Source of the DNA: Nymphaea colorata
Taxonomy: Eukaryota; Streptophyta; Magnoliopsida; Nymphaeales; Nymphaeaceae
Direction: 5' to 3'
Assembly: GCF_008831285.2 (NCBI RefSeq)
Contig: NC_045139.1
Coordinates: forward strand, 9,334,204 to 9,398,203
Length of the DNA stretch: 64,000 bases
Positions 1 to 11,482 of this stretch are shown here, piece after piece; position 1 is the stretch's first letter, and each line of letters begins with the position of its first letter. A model generated the notes under the pieces. That model did not search any database. It was not told the origin of the DNA and worked only from the letters and a program-made list of their open reading frames with translations. The position numbers and the translations under genes were made by a program.

Positions 1-3000
1 CAATACTCAATGTAGGTTAAAGAGGATATTAAACAAGAAAGATGTAATTCTGCCGATACAAAACCAGTAAAAAAAAAGGAAGCGAAGATCAATTATCAAA
101 CTGATTGGATAATTGATTCTGGATGTTCAAATCATATGACTGGTGATGAGAGCAAGTTCTTAAGTATGAAAGAATATGACGAAAATCGAGTTGCTGTTAT
201 TGCTAACAATACAAAGCTCCTTGTGACACATATTGAAGAAGTAGAAGTTGTAGTAACTTTGGTAAAAATCTCTTTTTACGAAACATTTATCATGTTTCAG
301 GAATGACTAAGAACTTATTGTCTGTGTCACAACTTACAACTTTAGGTCACTATGTATTGTTCGGCCCAAATAATGTAAAAGTTTATAAAAATGAAAATGT
401 TCAAGGAACTCCCATATTTGAAGGAAAAAAAGTTGAGTTAATATATGTCCCGTCAGCAGAAACAACATATATTGACAAACAAAGAAACATGACACTTCAG
501 ATATCTAGCATGAAAGACTTGTTCATGTTGAATATAATAAACTCCGAGAGATGTCTAATAAAGAGCAGTTGATTGGTCTGCCAAAGCTTGAGGTACGAAT
601 AGACAAAATATGCCCAAGATGTCAACATGAAAAGACACAAAGGAAGTCATTCAAAGAATCGAAGTATAGAGCTAAAACACCATTTGAGCTTGTGCATTAA
701 GATGTATTCGGGAAAGTATCAAACCCATCAGTTGGAGATAAGTGGTATTTTATCACATCTATTGATGATTTTTCAAGATATACTTGGGTCTATTTTATGA
801 AAGAAAAGTCTGAAGCACTTGAAAAGTTTAAAGAGTTTCACCAAATGGTGAGAAAAGAACTTGGGTATAAAATTTGATGTCTACGTACCGATAATGGTGG
901 CGAATATACATCTGACATGTTTATGACATACATGAGGCAACATGGTACAAAGACAATTTACATGTGCCTATACGCCACAACAAAATGGAGAGGCAGAACA
1001 AAAGAATCATCATATAGCAGAAACATGCCGAATTATGATGCATGCAAAGTGCATGCCACCAAGCTTTTGGGCCGAGTGTGTCAGCACTGCAGTACACGTA
1101 ATTAATCGACTACCAATGCCAAAATTTAATTTTAAATCTTCATATGAAATGCAGCATAAAAGGAAGTCATCTTTGAGTTATTTTAAAGTATTTTGTTGTG
1201 TATGTTATGTCTTTTTATATGAGCAGCCCAAGACTAAGTTCGACAAGAAGACACTAAAGTGTGCCTTTGTTGGGTATGATCCATATCGGAAGAGATGTCG
1301 ATATGATAATCCTAGCAAAAGACAAGTTCATGTTTCTTGTGATGTCATCTTCGATGAAGCATCATCCTGGTGGTCAGAAGAAAAGAAGTGCTTCTAGTTT
1401 CTCTGGTTTTTGAGAGAGATGTTTGAAACAAAATACAATTTGAGATGAATCAAGAAGAGCCTGAGCCAAAAGACATAGAAGCAAGACGATCAGGTAAACA
1501 AGTTCATAGTCTGATACAAGAAGAACAGGCAAATCCATGGAGAACAGGAATAAGTCCAGCCCAACAAAGATGTATAGAAGAAGAAAGTCTATCACAACTT
1601 GAAGAGCCAGAAGGAGGTAGGAAGATCAATGAGAGTACCAAAACCAAATCCCCAGTATGCCGACGCAGACTGTGCCATCATGGAGGAGATTGAGCCAACT
1701 TCTTTTCAAGAAGCAAAAGATGTTGAAAAATGGCAAACAACAATGAAAGATGAAATTAAGACATTGGAGAATAACGAGAGCTGGTAGCTCGTATAAAAGC
1801 CTGCAGGAGTAAAACCCATTACTTGTAAGTGGTTTACAAAATAAAAAGAAAGACAGGTAGTTCAATTGATAGATATAAGACTCGACTAGTCGCAAGAGGA
1901 TTTTCACAACAATATAGCATAGCCTTGACTTTGAAGAAACTTTTAGTCATGTTGCAAAGATTGCATCTGTATGTATTCTTATAGTTATTGCTACAAGCAA
2001 ATCTTGGAAGCTATGACAAGTGGATGTGGAAAATGCTTTCTTATATGAAGATCTCAATCATGAAATCTATATGGAGCAACTTGAAGGTTTCAAATATCCA
2101 AACAAGCCAAACTATGTCTACAAGTTAAAAAAAGCACTCTATGAATTAAAGAAAGATCCCAAAGCATAGTACGGGAAAATAGTTGAATTTTTGGTATTTA
2201 GTGGATTTCAAGTCGCCTCAATAGATTTGAGTCTCTTAATCAAGACACGAGGTATGAAGCCTACTATCTTGTTAATTTAACTTGATGATTTAATTATTAA
2301 ATGAGATGACAATGAAGAAATTATTCTCATTCGTGAACATTTCACTATGATATTCGAAATAAAAGAGTTGAGAGAGTTGCGACACTTCCTTGAATTGAAA
2401 ATTGAATATGAATCTAAAGGACTATTTTTAAGTCAAAAGAAGTATGCTCATAACTTACTACATAAGTATGGTATGCACGGTTGATGCAAAACTTAGAATT
2501 GAAGAAGGAGACAAGCTAAAAGATGTCACTATGTACCGGCAACTGGTTAGAAACCTAATCTACTTAACATTGTCAAGACCAAACATTGTCTATGCAGTTG
2601 GTATCGTGAGCAGGTTCATGCAAACTCTAAGAAAGTCACATTTAGAAGCAGTAAAATGAATATTAAGATATATCAAAGGAACTATTGACTTTGGTATACT
2701 TTATGAAAAATGACCAACTTGTCAAGTTGTTGGTCATTACGATGCAGATTATATTGGAGACTTATTAACTTGAAGATCGACCATTGGATATACATTCAGT
2801 CTTGGAAGTGGTGCAATTTCATGGTGCAGTAAGAGACAACCGATAGTTTCATTGTCAACAACCGAAGAGAGTATAGAGCAGCATCTCAAGCAGCACAAGA
2901 ATGTGTGTGGTTGATGCGACTATTGAAAAACATTAAACAAAATGTGGATTATCAGTGAGACTCAACTGCGACAATCAAAGTGCAATTAGACTATCAGAGA

Positions 3001-3164
3001 ATCCCGTCTTCCATGCTCGAACGAAACACATAGGGGTGGAACATCATTTTATCAGAGAGAAGGTACTTAAAGAAGAGATTCAGTTACAGCCAATCACTTT
3101 AGAAGATCAAGTTGCTGACATACTTACCAAAGGCTTGCCAGTGCAAACATTCACCAAGTTCTAA
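1..3164 (+). pseudogene. copia gag-pol polyprotein remnant
   Basis: The protease active site is readable near 103-145 (WIIDSGCSNHMTGD). The GAG-pre-integrase region is at 303-572. The zinc-finger part of integrase follows at about 545-650 in a shifted frame. The integrase core (about 690-1100) keeps the motif LRTDNGGEYTSD near 880-915, but the first catalytic Asp is preceded by a stop. The reverse transcriptase (about 1690-2660) has LDD preceded by a stop at 2277-2290 where YVDD is expected. RNase H motifs are at 2740-3164 ([13 protein letters not shown] and the copia tail HIGVEHHFIREKV). There are at least five frame changes and many in-frame stops. Copia pol normally makes one polyprotein of about 1300 residues; this copy cannot. 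Confidence 0.9.
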
Positions 3165-3198
3165 AGAATAATAAGAGTCATGAGTAGAAAGTTGGTAA

Positions 3199-3210
3199 TG
3201 AGGGGGAGAT
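3199..3210 (+). other. copia polypurine tract
   Basis: A purine run (TGAGGGGGAGAT) sits immediately 5' of the TG that starts the LTR. This is the usual plus-strand primer position in copia elements. Confidence 0.85.
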
Positions 3211-3768
3211 TGTAAAGAGTCATCACCAACTCTTTTGGATGAGTCGAGAAAACTCAAGAGGCTTTGAGCCTCTCATTTTTAAGTCCGTGCTTGTGTAATG
3301 ATTAAAGAAAAAAAATTGTAAAAATCGGTGGAAGCATCCACCACCGACTTCTCCTCCCTATAAATAAGGATGTTGGGCATTGTAAGTGTATCTTCGAGGT
3401 AGATTTGAGCAATGAGTGTATCCTCACTTTGTGAGTTAGTGTAGAGTTGAGGCATTGGGTGCCAAGGGCATGGAAGTGCTTGGGTGTGAAAGTTCACTAC
3501 GTGAGCTTAGGTGAGTTTTCTTGAGTCCTCTTTTGTAATGTTCATTTTGATGAATAAAATAGTTTATATTTGAGATTATCAACTGTTGGGCTTTAGCGCA
3601 TTCTGTAAGCTATTTTCATTTGGTTATTAAGTTCTTATCAAGCATACATTATCAAGTTTATTATTGAGAATTATTTTGGACATCGAGACTCTACCAGTTT
3701 TTCTCTGCGTAAATTATTCAGGTTTGGATCTAAGTTATATTTAGGGCCCATGTTCATTTTCTCCTACA
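3211..3768 (+). repeat. copia 3' LTR (about 558 bp)
   Basis: Starts TGTAAAGAGTCA directly after the polypurine tract and ends TTCTCCTACA, giving TG...CA ends. It holds a TATA box at 3359-3366 and an AATAAA-type signal near 3553, so the promoter and poly(A) parts are recognisable. The end at 3768 is inferred from the terminal CA and could be a few bases off, because the other LTR is not in the window. Confidence 0.75.
3359..3366 (+). promoter_or_regulatory. LTR TATA box
   Basis: TATAAATA preceded by a C/T-rich stretch (CTCCTCCC), about 150 bp into the LTR, in the orientation of the element. It is the likely Pol II start signal of the copia LTR. The family is decayed here, so present activity is unknown. 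Confidence 0.6.
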
Positions 3769-3875
3769 CCACTGACTGGGCCACCAACTTAAATCAGTAG
3801 TACATCTCATTTTTTTTCGTCGAGAAGTGATCTCTCAAAGACTATTAGAGGGAGATGCAGGATTAGTTTGCAACC

Positions 3876-3945
3876 GAATCCCAAAACAATTCTTCATAGA
3901 ATGCATTTATGAATCCCAAAACAATTCTTCAGAGAATGCATTTAT
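3876..3945 (+). repeat. 35-bp tandem duplication at the ATL pseudogene 5' end
   Basis: Two adjacent 35-bp units (3876-3910 and 3911-3945) differ at one position (CATAGA versus CAGAGA). The second unit carries the first ATG of the ATL-like frame. A single copy of the unit is present in inverted orientation near 41700-41735. Confidence 0.9.
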
Positions 3946-4390
3946 CTCCTCTGATTCTTCTATTCAACCTACAATTTTCTCTGGCAGAAGAGGAGACACC
4001 AATTTCCTCTAAAATCTCTAGCTACTTCGTTGTGTTCTTCTTGCTCCTTTGTGCAGTTCTTCTGAAGTACATAGTACATACTGTGAAATTGCAGAAGAGG
4101 GATAGCAGCAGAGACAGCAATGACAACATCGTCAATGTCGAAGTTGGTGATCTTCAAGAGATCTCTGTTGGGACTCCCCAACAATCATCTGGCAGAGTTG
4201 ACAGGAACCTCATCAATTCACTGCAAGTTTTCGAGTTTGCAGCCCTCACTGAATCAAGCATAGGCTCGGAATGTGCGATTTTCCTTGGTAGATTTGAAGA
4301 CAAAGATTTGCTTCACTTGCTTCCAAAGTGCAGACAAGCTTTTCACAGAGAGTGCATAGACAAATAGCTTGAAGATCATTCTAGCTGCCC
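3909..4390 (+). pseudogene. ATL-type RING-H2 E3 ligase pseudogene
   Basis: The frame starting at 3909 gives about 152 residues before a stop. Residues about 1-25 resemble a signal or hydrophobic N-terminus. Residues about 38-60 are a clear membrane segment (SYFVVFFLLLCAVLLKYIV), as in ATL proteins. A degenerate GLD-like region (NRNLINSLQVFEF type) leads into the RING-H2 at about 124-152. ATL proteins are membrane-anchored E3 ubiquitin ligases. Three lesions are visible: the second zinc Cys is Phe (ECAIFLG), the invariant Trp before Leu is TAG (CIDK-stop-LEDHSS), and the homology ends inside the last CxxC, where the sequence switches to the 5' flank of the other RING family. Calling it a pseudogene is safe. 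Confidence 0.85.
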
Positions 4391-5284
4391 CATCTTCGTG
4401 AGGCAGCACTCCCTGCCTTAGGTGCTCTGCAAACAAGAAATGGTTGGTAGAAGAAGTCTAGGTTTTTTTTCTTTTTCTTCTTCTTCTTTGGTGTGATGGT
4501 GTTTGGGTTGATTCAGGTCAGAGAGATATAGTCTTAGGATATTATGACTAATAAATAGGGAATTATGGCCTCAATAAGAAAATGGAGATGTCTTTGACAT
4601 TTTTATTGTCCTTGCCAATTTCCACATTAGATTTAGATGAAAAGAACATATATTGGTGTGTTTTACATAATAGTCACAAAAAAATAACTTTATTCAAAAA
4701 AATACAAACAAAACGGGAGAAATAGTTCAGCAGTTTAAAACTTATAAAAAAAACAACTTAAAAAAAATAAAAAATGCAAAAAAAAAGACACATTTTTCAT
4801 GTTTTTCTATTTTTTTCATTTTAAATGATCATTTTTTCATGTTTTTAATCCCAAACTACTTGTTTTCGTTTTCTAATTTTTATTTCTTGATTTTTTGCTT
4901 ATTTTTGGATGTTTATGTTATTATGTTTTAATATATATTAAGATTTTCGTTAATTTGTAGGATTTTTAAAAATTGACCATATTTTTCTTCTTTTTTATTC
5001 ATGCTCATTGTAGAGTTATCACCCTTTGTTTACAGAAGCAAAATTTTCAGCATTATAATCCTGTGTGGAGTGAGTTGTATCTCATTTCCTAGGAACTGAA
5101 CATTAAACATTAATCTATTCTAAACTATAAACAAACCTAACTCAAATTAAAGGAACATTGGTTGACCTAAATGATACCTATCACGATGACTCTTTTTACT
5201 GATTTGATTGAGTTAAGTGGTAACCATGACTAATTTTTATCAGTTATTCTTTTGGTTGTGCATTTACTGCATTTAGTGCATGGG
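4391..5284 (-). repeat. Unit U remnant U1 (RING gene lost)
   Basis: Non-coding sequence matching the 5' flank of the RING-H2 genes R2 and R5: the stretch with GGTTGGTAGAAGAAGTC, the ATTATGACTAATAAATAGGG block, the A/T-rich block and the block with CCTTTGTTTACAGAAGC. The RING coding part and the exon-like block seen in other U copies are missing. Copia copy A follows at about 5285. Confidence 0.7.
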
Positions 5285-7630
5285 CGTACAAATATTATTT
5301 ATTGATTGTGGATGATTTTACTCATTTTTCTTGAATATTTTCTCTTGTGAAGAAATCAGACACATTTCCTTGTTTCCAAGCCTTTCAAAAAATTGTTGAA
5401 AGACTGCTTGATCACAAAATCAAAATTTTTCCCTATGACTCGGTCAGAGACTTCATGAGCAGAGAATTTTCCAACTATCTTGAAAATCAAGGGATTAGTT
5501 GATGACTTGCTTGTCCCCACACATCCCAACAAAAGGGGATAGTTGAAAGATAACATTGACATTTAGTAGAAATGGATCTATGCATGCTTATTTATGCCTC
5601 CATGCCAAGCCAATTCTGGTATAACGCCTTCAAAATGGAAATTCATATTATTAATTAGCTCCGGGGAAGTGAATTTCAAAATAAAGCCCCTTATGAAATG
5701 ATCTCTAGAAAAAGTTCCATGTATGACTATACGAAGACTTTTGGATGCACTCATATGGCACCCCAATGGACAAATGAGTTTTCTCTTAGTGCTTAATCAT
5801 GTATTTTTCATGGATGTAGTACCTGCCACGAAGGATATATTTGCTATAATCCTGTTACAAGCAAGATTGTTATTTCCAGGCATATGATTTTTGATGAATC
5901 CTTTTTCGTGTACTCTGGGTGTCGTGTGCCTCTCACAGTACATGAAATTTCCCAATGGATTGGTGTTAGTCAAGTTTTGTCAAACCCTGTTTCTAGACCA
6001 AACAACGAACAAAACTAGACTTGAACAAGTCCTCCATGGGCCTATATATAATCTGAATCTTAACCAGCTTGGTCATCTAAGCTCCGCCAATGAATCTATT
6101 GATTCAGTCGAGACACCCAACACCGATTGAGAATGAACCTGTGCCAACAATACTTGAACCATCTCATGATAAGTCTCCATCTCATCTGCAGCGTCCTATT
6201 AGATCCCATCCTATGGTGACCCAGTCTCAAGATGGAACACGTCGACCCAATATCCATCTCACTCAGACTACGATAGATGAAGTTGAACCCACGTGCTTGA
6301 ATGAAGCTCAGGAAGATCCTAAATGGATGCTGGCCATGAAGGAGGAGATTGAAGCTCTCTACAAAAATAAGACTTGGGAATTGGCCCCATTTGATCCCAA
6401 ACAAAATGTAATTGGATACAGATGGATTTATAAGATCAAAAGGCATCTTGATGGAATCATTAGTAGATACAAAACTTGCCTTGTTACTAAGGATATAGTC
6501 AACGCCAAGAAATTGACTACTTCGACACATTCAACCCAGTTATTAAACCAACCTCTATCAGACTTTTACTATTGCTCACTATCGTGGATGGCACATTCAT
6601 CAATTGGATGTAAATAACCCTTCTTGGATAGACTACTAAAGGAAGAAGTATATATGAGTCAACTGCCTGGATTTGAAAATATGCATCATGCTTCCCATGT
6701 CTGTAGACTGGGAAAAACATTGTATGGACCAAAACAAACTCCTCGTGCATGGTTTCATAGTTTTAAATGTTATTTGGAGACCAACAAATTTGTCAAATCC
6801 AAGTCAGATTCTATGTTTTCATATGATCTAGGGGACCCTCTAGTATCTACCTGCTGATGTATGTGGATGATTTCATACTTATCGGAAGCCCAAATAATGA
6901 AGTGCAGTCTTTTATATGTGAAATCAGCTCCAAAATTTTCATTAAGGATTAGGTACTTTTCATTATTTTATTGGAATTAAAGTGACTTACAAAAAATTTA
7001 CTTTACTTCTTTGCCAACAAAAATATGTTTAGACATCCTACAACATGCTAACATGGGACTTACTAAATTAGTGGTGACACTGGCTACACCTAATGTGAAC
7101 TTATTCAAGCGTGAAAGGGAGATGTTACTAGATGGCAAACTATATCAGAGTTTTGTGGCAGCCCTGAAATATGTTACTCTTAGTCTTCCAGACATCGCTT
7201 TTGCTATTAATAAAACATGTCAATTTATGCACGCTCCCATTGATCTTCATTGGAATAATGTCAAACGCATTCTTAGACACCTACACGGGACCATATCCTA
7301 TGACATCATGATTCAAAAATCTTCAGATTGAAAACTGGAAGCCTATTCATATTGCTTAGGAGGCAATGTTATCATGAAGGTCAAATAAACAACATATTGT
7401 TGCTAGGTCTAACACAGAAACAGAACATAAGGCCATGACAATGTTCTAAATTAATGTGGTTGAAGTCTCCTCTTAAAGATTTGCACATTCTTGGGAAACG
7501 CATTCGAGTCTTAAGATGCTATATCGCAGTTAATCCTATTTTCCATGCTTACACCAAACACATTGAAATAGATTTTCATTTTGTTAAAAAGAATGTGGCT
7601 AATCAGGAAATACGGGTTGCATTTGTCAGT
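5285..7630 (+). mobile_element. Ty1/copia family 2, copy A (truncated, no LTRs)
   Basis: Opens inside the integrase core (YYLLIVDDFTH-like segment, already damaged) and runs through integrase, reverse transcriptase and RNase H. Readable parts are 6090-6617 (RT start, DEVEPTCLNEAQEDPKW), 6624-6857 (RT palm, LYGPKQTPRAW), 6852-6890 (LMYVDDFILIG, catalytic YVDD kept but frame-shifted), 7011-7331 (RT thumb and connection) and 7530-7615 (RNase H tail [10 protein letters not shown]). It stops after RNase H without a polypurine tract or LTR. The same 3' break is shared with copy B, so the truncation predates their duplication. Confidence 0.88.
6852..6890 (+). other. Reverse transcriptase catalytic YVDD motif (copy A)
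   Basis: Codons for LMYVDDFILIG are present in a frame shifted relative to the RT segment that ends at 6857. The two aspartates are the polymerase metal ligands. Equivalent sequence is at about 50231-50265 (copy B) and 55470-55505 (copy C). Confidence 0.8.
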
Positions 7631-9040
7631 TTTATACCCATTCTTTGTGAAATTGAGTCATGCTTCTTGATCCCGTTGTATGTGGAAACTTTAACTTAGC
7701 TCGATATTGTCTTGTTTTTTCTATGACTTTGCCTGAAAATGAACATAACATTTACTCTAAGTATTAACTTGTAAAACAAAATGTACAAACAAGTAAAAAA
7801 TAGTTACTCCAAATTTAAAGTAGATACCTGCCACTCCGGTGAATCCCATATTTTCAAGAAATCTTTCCATTTTGCTCGCCAAGTGTCATAATTGATTGGA
7901 GCCATATAATAACCGTCATCTTAAAGGATTTTCTTTATTCAATGGACCATTCAAAAGTTGAAGGAAAAAATAAATTAAAATTTTATGTGGTGGGAAGGAA
8001 AAAGAAACATAAACGTTAGAAGATGGAATCAGCCCAAATCCATCCAACAATTAAAATCTAGTATATATTTACTTGTACTAACTTGATGTTTTCTTTCTTA
8101 AAATTGTAATTTCCATGTCATACAACACTTGGATATGAATGGCTTCTAAAACTAAAACCATTTACTTCCATGTCATATGCCACTACAAGGATATGAATGG
8201 CTTCAAAAGCTAACACCATTTTGTCATCACAATTTATGAAGCATTCAACGAATCACGCATACGATGAATTGCAACTATCCTTCACATGTATCAATCAAAT
8301 CGTGAGATATAAACATAAAATAGCAAAGATATTCAAGGGCAATCTTGTCATTTCAACGTTCCCAAATATGCCCATAAGGTTAAACCAACTCGTGGGATGT
8401 GTTTAGTTATTTTTGCAAGAATCAGGGGGCGTTCAATGCAAATAAAAAGTGTTCTCCATAAGAACAATATTTATGTGACATTTTGCACATCTCCTATTAA
8501 CAAAGCAGGTTATATGTACAGGCTTGTGTACCATGCACAAACCTATGTGCATGACAACTACTCTTGAAAATGGGCCACGGGAACACATGTCCTGAGTTGG
8601 AAATTTGTAAGGTTTGTTATGGGAATCCTTGTACATGTAGTGAAGTTGAGGATCCATTTTGTTTTCCTTTCTCTTTGTTTTTTTTTTCTTGTTTAATTTG
8701 GACAAATTACTATTTTATTTTTCTATTTATTACTTTTACTATGATCATTCTTAAAACAATAAAAACAAATGATTAGTCTTAAAACTATAAAAACCACAAG
8801 AATATGAACGACATCTAAAGCTAAAATAATTTTTCCATCTCAATTGCAACTAACCTTGCCATGTAATGACAATATCCTGAGATATAATCGTAAATTACTA
8901 GAATATGAATGGCAACCATTTTCTGAATTTCGAGAGCAAACCACTGCTCTTATCAAGCATGTTTAACGATCATGTATAAAATGTTTGGATCGTCTAATCG
9001 TAAGAAAATTTGTTTTGTCCAAGATATCAAAAATGTAAGT
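7631..9040. repeat. Spacer S, copy 1 (duplicate of about 51031-52600)
   Basis: No gene is supported here. The stretch matches the spacer after copia copy B nearly block for block, including the TGCCTGAAAATGAACATAAC start, the repeated GGATATGAATGGCTT blocks and the AGGCTTGTGTACCATGCAC block. Compared with copy 2 it lacks about 270 bp in the CACTA-like fragment at about 7885. Short frames inside it are not conserved between the copies. Confidence 0.8.
7826..7905 (-). pseudogene. CACTA (En/Spm) transposase-related exon fragment, internally deleted
   Basis: Minus strand: the end of the exon that is complete at 51230-51600 (LKRWDSPEW-like codons followed by a potential GT donor) is present, then a deletion joins it to the far side of that fragment at about 7885. 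Too short to stand alone; called by comparison with the paralogous copy. Confidence 0.45.
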
Positions 9041-9135
9041 TGACAAAAGAAAGTATGCATCCTAAGGCTGCAATATCATTTGCAAACAAACTAACAAAGT
9101 TGCACAAGGAAAAAACGGTGACTCGTAACCATCTG

Positions 9136-9722
9136 TCAAAATCTAATTGGGCGGCCAACGACCAGAGCCAAGTTGGATTGGCAGATTGGGCAGGAGTAAG
9201 TTATACGGTACAAATACTCGAAGAGACCTGAACGATGGTAGTTATGGAGGCATGTAGTGACCATGATGTGATCGATAGAGTCAAACTCTTATATGGAACA
9301 GTTATCATCGGAAAGGCACTCAAGGAGCCGATCGTAGCCATGCTCGCCACTGGGTTCACCAACCTCTTCATCAGTTATCTCTATTGTGCAATCTACATGG
9401 ATCTCCAGTAAGATCGTCGAAAGAGGTGGGTTGCTGTTCCTGGCCAGCAAGACCATGTCATTAATGATAGTAGCAACTTCATATTTTGCCTTCTCTGCTG
9501 CCTGGGGATCCATATCCATGTTGTCATGGAGTGTCAGATAAGCCAGTTGCTGGATATAATCCAAGTCATTAGCCTGTGAGGAATACATGGTGATGGTTTT
9601 CTGCTCATAGCAGCATTGGCGCTTTGTCACCACATCGTCTTCCCCGATGACCTTCAGTATATCTTTGAGGAAGAATGCTATCTCTACTTGGCACCTCCTC
9701 TGTGATGAGACTCGGTTACCAC
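9136..9722 (-). pseudogene. RING-H2 pseudogene R1
   Basis: Minus-strand homologue of R2 (15494-16126). It keeps FFLKDILKVIGEDD, the middle domain and the GEHGYDRLLE linker, then CSI followed by TAA where the second zinc Cys should be, with about two codons lost. After the stop the frame continues as EFDSIDHIMVTTC, then LH where HH is expected, and on to CPIC and a GRPIRF end with a stop at 9136-9138. The N-terminus is missing: homology ends near 9722, where unit-U flank begins. The missing Cys, the lost His and the stop make a working RING impossible. Confidence 0.85.
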
Positions 9723-10420
9723 ATCAGATAGATATAGTGTTAGGCTGTTTTGACAAATAAATTGGGAATTATGGTCTCAATAAGTAAATGGAGATCTTTG
9801 ACATTTTTACTGAGCTTGCCAATTCATTAGATTTATATGTAAAAAAACATATATGGCTGTGGTTTAGATAATAGCCACATAAAATAAGGTTTTTTTTTTT
9901 TAAATACAAACAAAACCCAAGAAAAAAGTCAGCAGTTTAAAACTAAAAAAAAAACAACTTTTTAAAAGATACCAAAAAATAAAAAAAACTATTTTTTCCG
10001 TTTTTCATTTTAAGTGTTGTTTTCTTCACGTTTTTATGCCAACGTTTCGTTATTTAATTTATATTTTTTGCTTTTTGGTTTATTTTTAGATGTTTATGTT
10101 ATTATTTTTTAATATATTAAGATTTTGCTTAATGTTTATGTTTTTAAAAAATTTACCAGCTCACCGTATTATACCAAAAAAGATCCTGCTGTTTGAAAAG
10201 CCAGAACGTTTTTTGTGCCCATGGTCGAGGGATCAGAAGGTTTATCAAGTCCAAATCCATGCTATCACATATTAATCTTTTGTATTTTAAAATTTTTTTC
10301 TAGTAACTCAAGATCAGCTTGCGTTGCAGTTGGTCATGGATTTGCAATTGCCTGGTGCGCATGTAGTTCTTTTGTTCTTCTTCATTAGTTGTTTTGTTCT
10401 TCTTCACACCTTGTCCGCAG
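9723..10420. repeat. Unit U2 5' flank with degraded exon-like block
   Basis: Non-coding U-unit sequence: the GGGAATTATGGTCTCAATAA block, a poly-A/T-rich stretch and then, at about 10180-10420, the start of the exon-like block (KPERFLCPWSR and LVMDLQLPGAHV frames). The block ends prematurely near 10420, where unit V begins. See 16750-17155 for the fuller version. Confidence 0.6.
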
Positions 10421-10764
10421 CAGGAAATAACGGATTCGACCGATCTACGTTTTTAATTTCCAGTCCAATTAGCGAACGTTCTTTCTTCAATTCTTTGTTC
10501 TTATAATTCTCAAACGAACTTTCCTGTGTTAATTGTCTGAAATTATAAAAATGTGAATATATATCTACGTCCGTTACTTATATGCATATTCTCGATAAAA
10601 AGAATGCTTTATTTAATTACAAAAATGTTAATTATTGGAGAGGTTGAGTTGAATTGACTTTTTTATGGTATTTTATTCATTTGAGGAACATCACATACTT
10701 TCAGACAGTAGCTACCTTTATTTTCCTGCAAATTTCTGAATTGTCTCCCAGTATGTAAAAGAGC

Positions 10765-10807
<43 letters not shown>

Positions 10808-11205
10808 GAGCTTGAAGAAGACGAACATATGTAATAACTCGCTTCTTAAAGGATTTTTTTTTTATTCAATGGACCATTCAGAAGTGAAAGGAAAATGGAA
10901 ATTAAGTTTTCATATGGTGGGAACGGAAAAAAAAAAGATGGACGTTAAAAGATGGAATCAGCTCAATCCACTAATGTTTTTGCCAATTCTGAAATTGTTG
11001 GTTTAATTTTTTGTCCTTTCCAAGTCATTTTTGTCATTTCAACCTCCCTGAACAAGCACATATGATCAATGATGTATTCAGTCATGTTTGCAAAAGTCAG
11101 AGGATCTTCGATAAAAATAAAGGCAGTTACTTGGTCAAACAATGAAAGGCATTTCACTCGTCACCTACTGATAATGTTGGTTATATATAGGGGCTTGTGA
11201 TAGGG
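10421..11205. repeat. Unit V, copy 1
   Basis: Matches 18590-19345, 40971-41615 and 57660-58019 plus 59430-59790. It contains GGAAATAACGGATTCGACC, CTCCCAGTATGTAAAAGAG, the (CA)n(TA)n array and CAATGGACCATTCAGAAGTG. No coding sequence is supported. The position 10745-10752 (CTCCCAGT) is the unoccupied equivalent of the second hAT insertion site. Confidence 0.8.
10765..10807. repeat. Compound microsatellite (CA)n(TA)n in unit V1
   Basis: About 10 CA units followed by about 12 TA units. The same array occurs at the same place in the other three V copies with different lengths. Confidence 0.95.
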
Positions 11206-11480
11206 CTGCACACGATCTGAGTAGAGCCTGATTTTGTCCAGCTCGAGCTGGACGCAGCTCAAAAAATTCAAGCTCGAGCTCAGTTCGAACTTGACTCGAG
11301 CTCCTTATAGCAAGTTCGACCTCAAACTCAACATCAGGCGGTCACATTTCTTTCTCAATGAAAGATTGCCTGTCCCGATTTATCCATTTGTCAATTGATA
11401 AGGTTGACATAAACAAACTCCATATTCAAGTCTTTTAATCCATTTGACTTATTTAAGTGTTAACTTGTTTAGCGTTAACG
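11206..11480. repeat. Degenerate GAGCTCGA-rich repeat
   Basis: Rich in AGCTCGAGCT and CTCGAACT words after ATAGGGCTGCACACGA. Related stretches follow unit V at 19348-19760 and 59790-60140, and others lie at 33901-34135 and 36649-37034. In plants such sequence is typical of short non-autonomous hAT elements, but no terminal pair or target duplication is visible in this copy. Confidence 0.5.
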
Positions 11481-11482
11481 GA

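Larger units (their letters stand above)
1..3768 (+). mobile_element. Ty1/copia retrotransposon, 3' part with 3' LTR (decayed)
   Basis: Plus-strand copia element cut by the window start. The domain order protease, GAG-pre-integrase, integrase, reverse transcriptase, RNase H is the Ty1/copia order. A polypurine tract and an LTR beginning TG and ending CA follow the coding region. The 5' LTR and gag lie outside the window. The coding region is broken into several frames by indels and stop codons, so the element is dead. It is a different family from the copia copies at 5285, 45310 and 54090, judged by sequence. No target duplication can be tested because the 5' end is missing. Confidence 0.93.
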
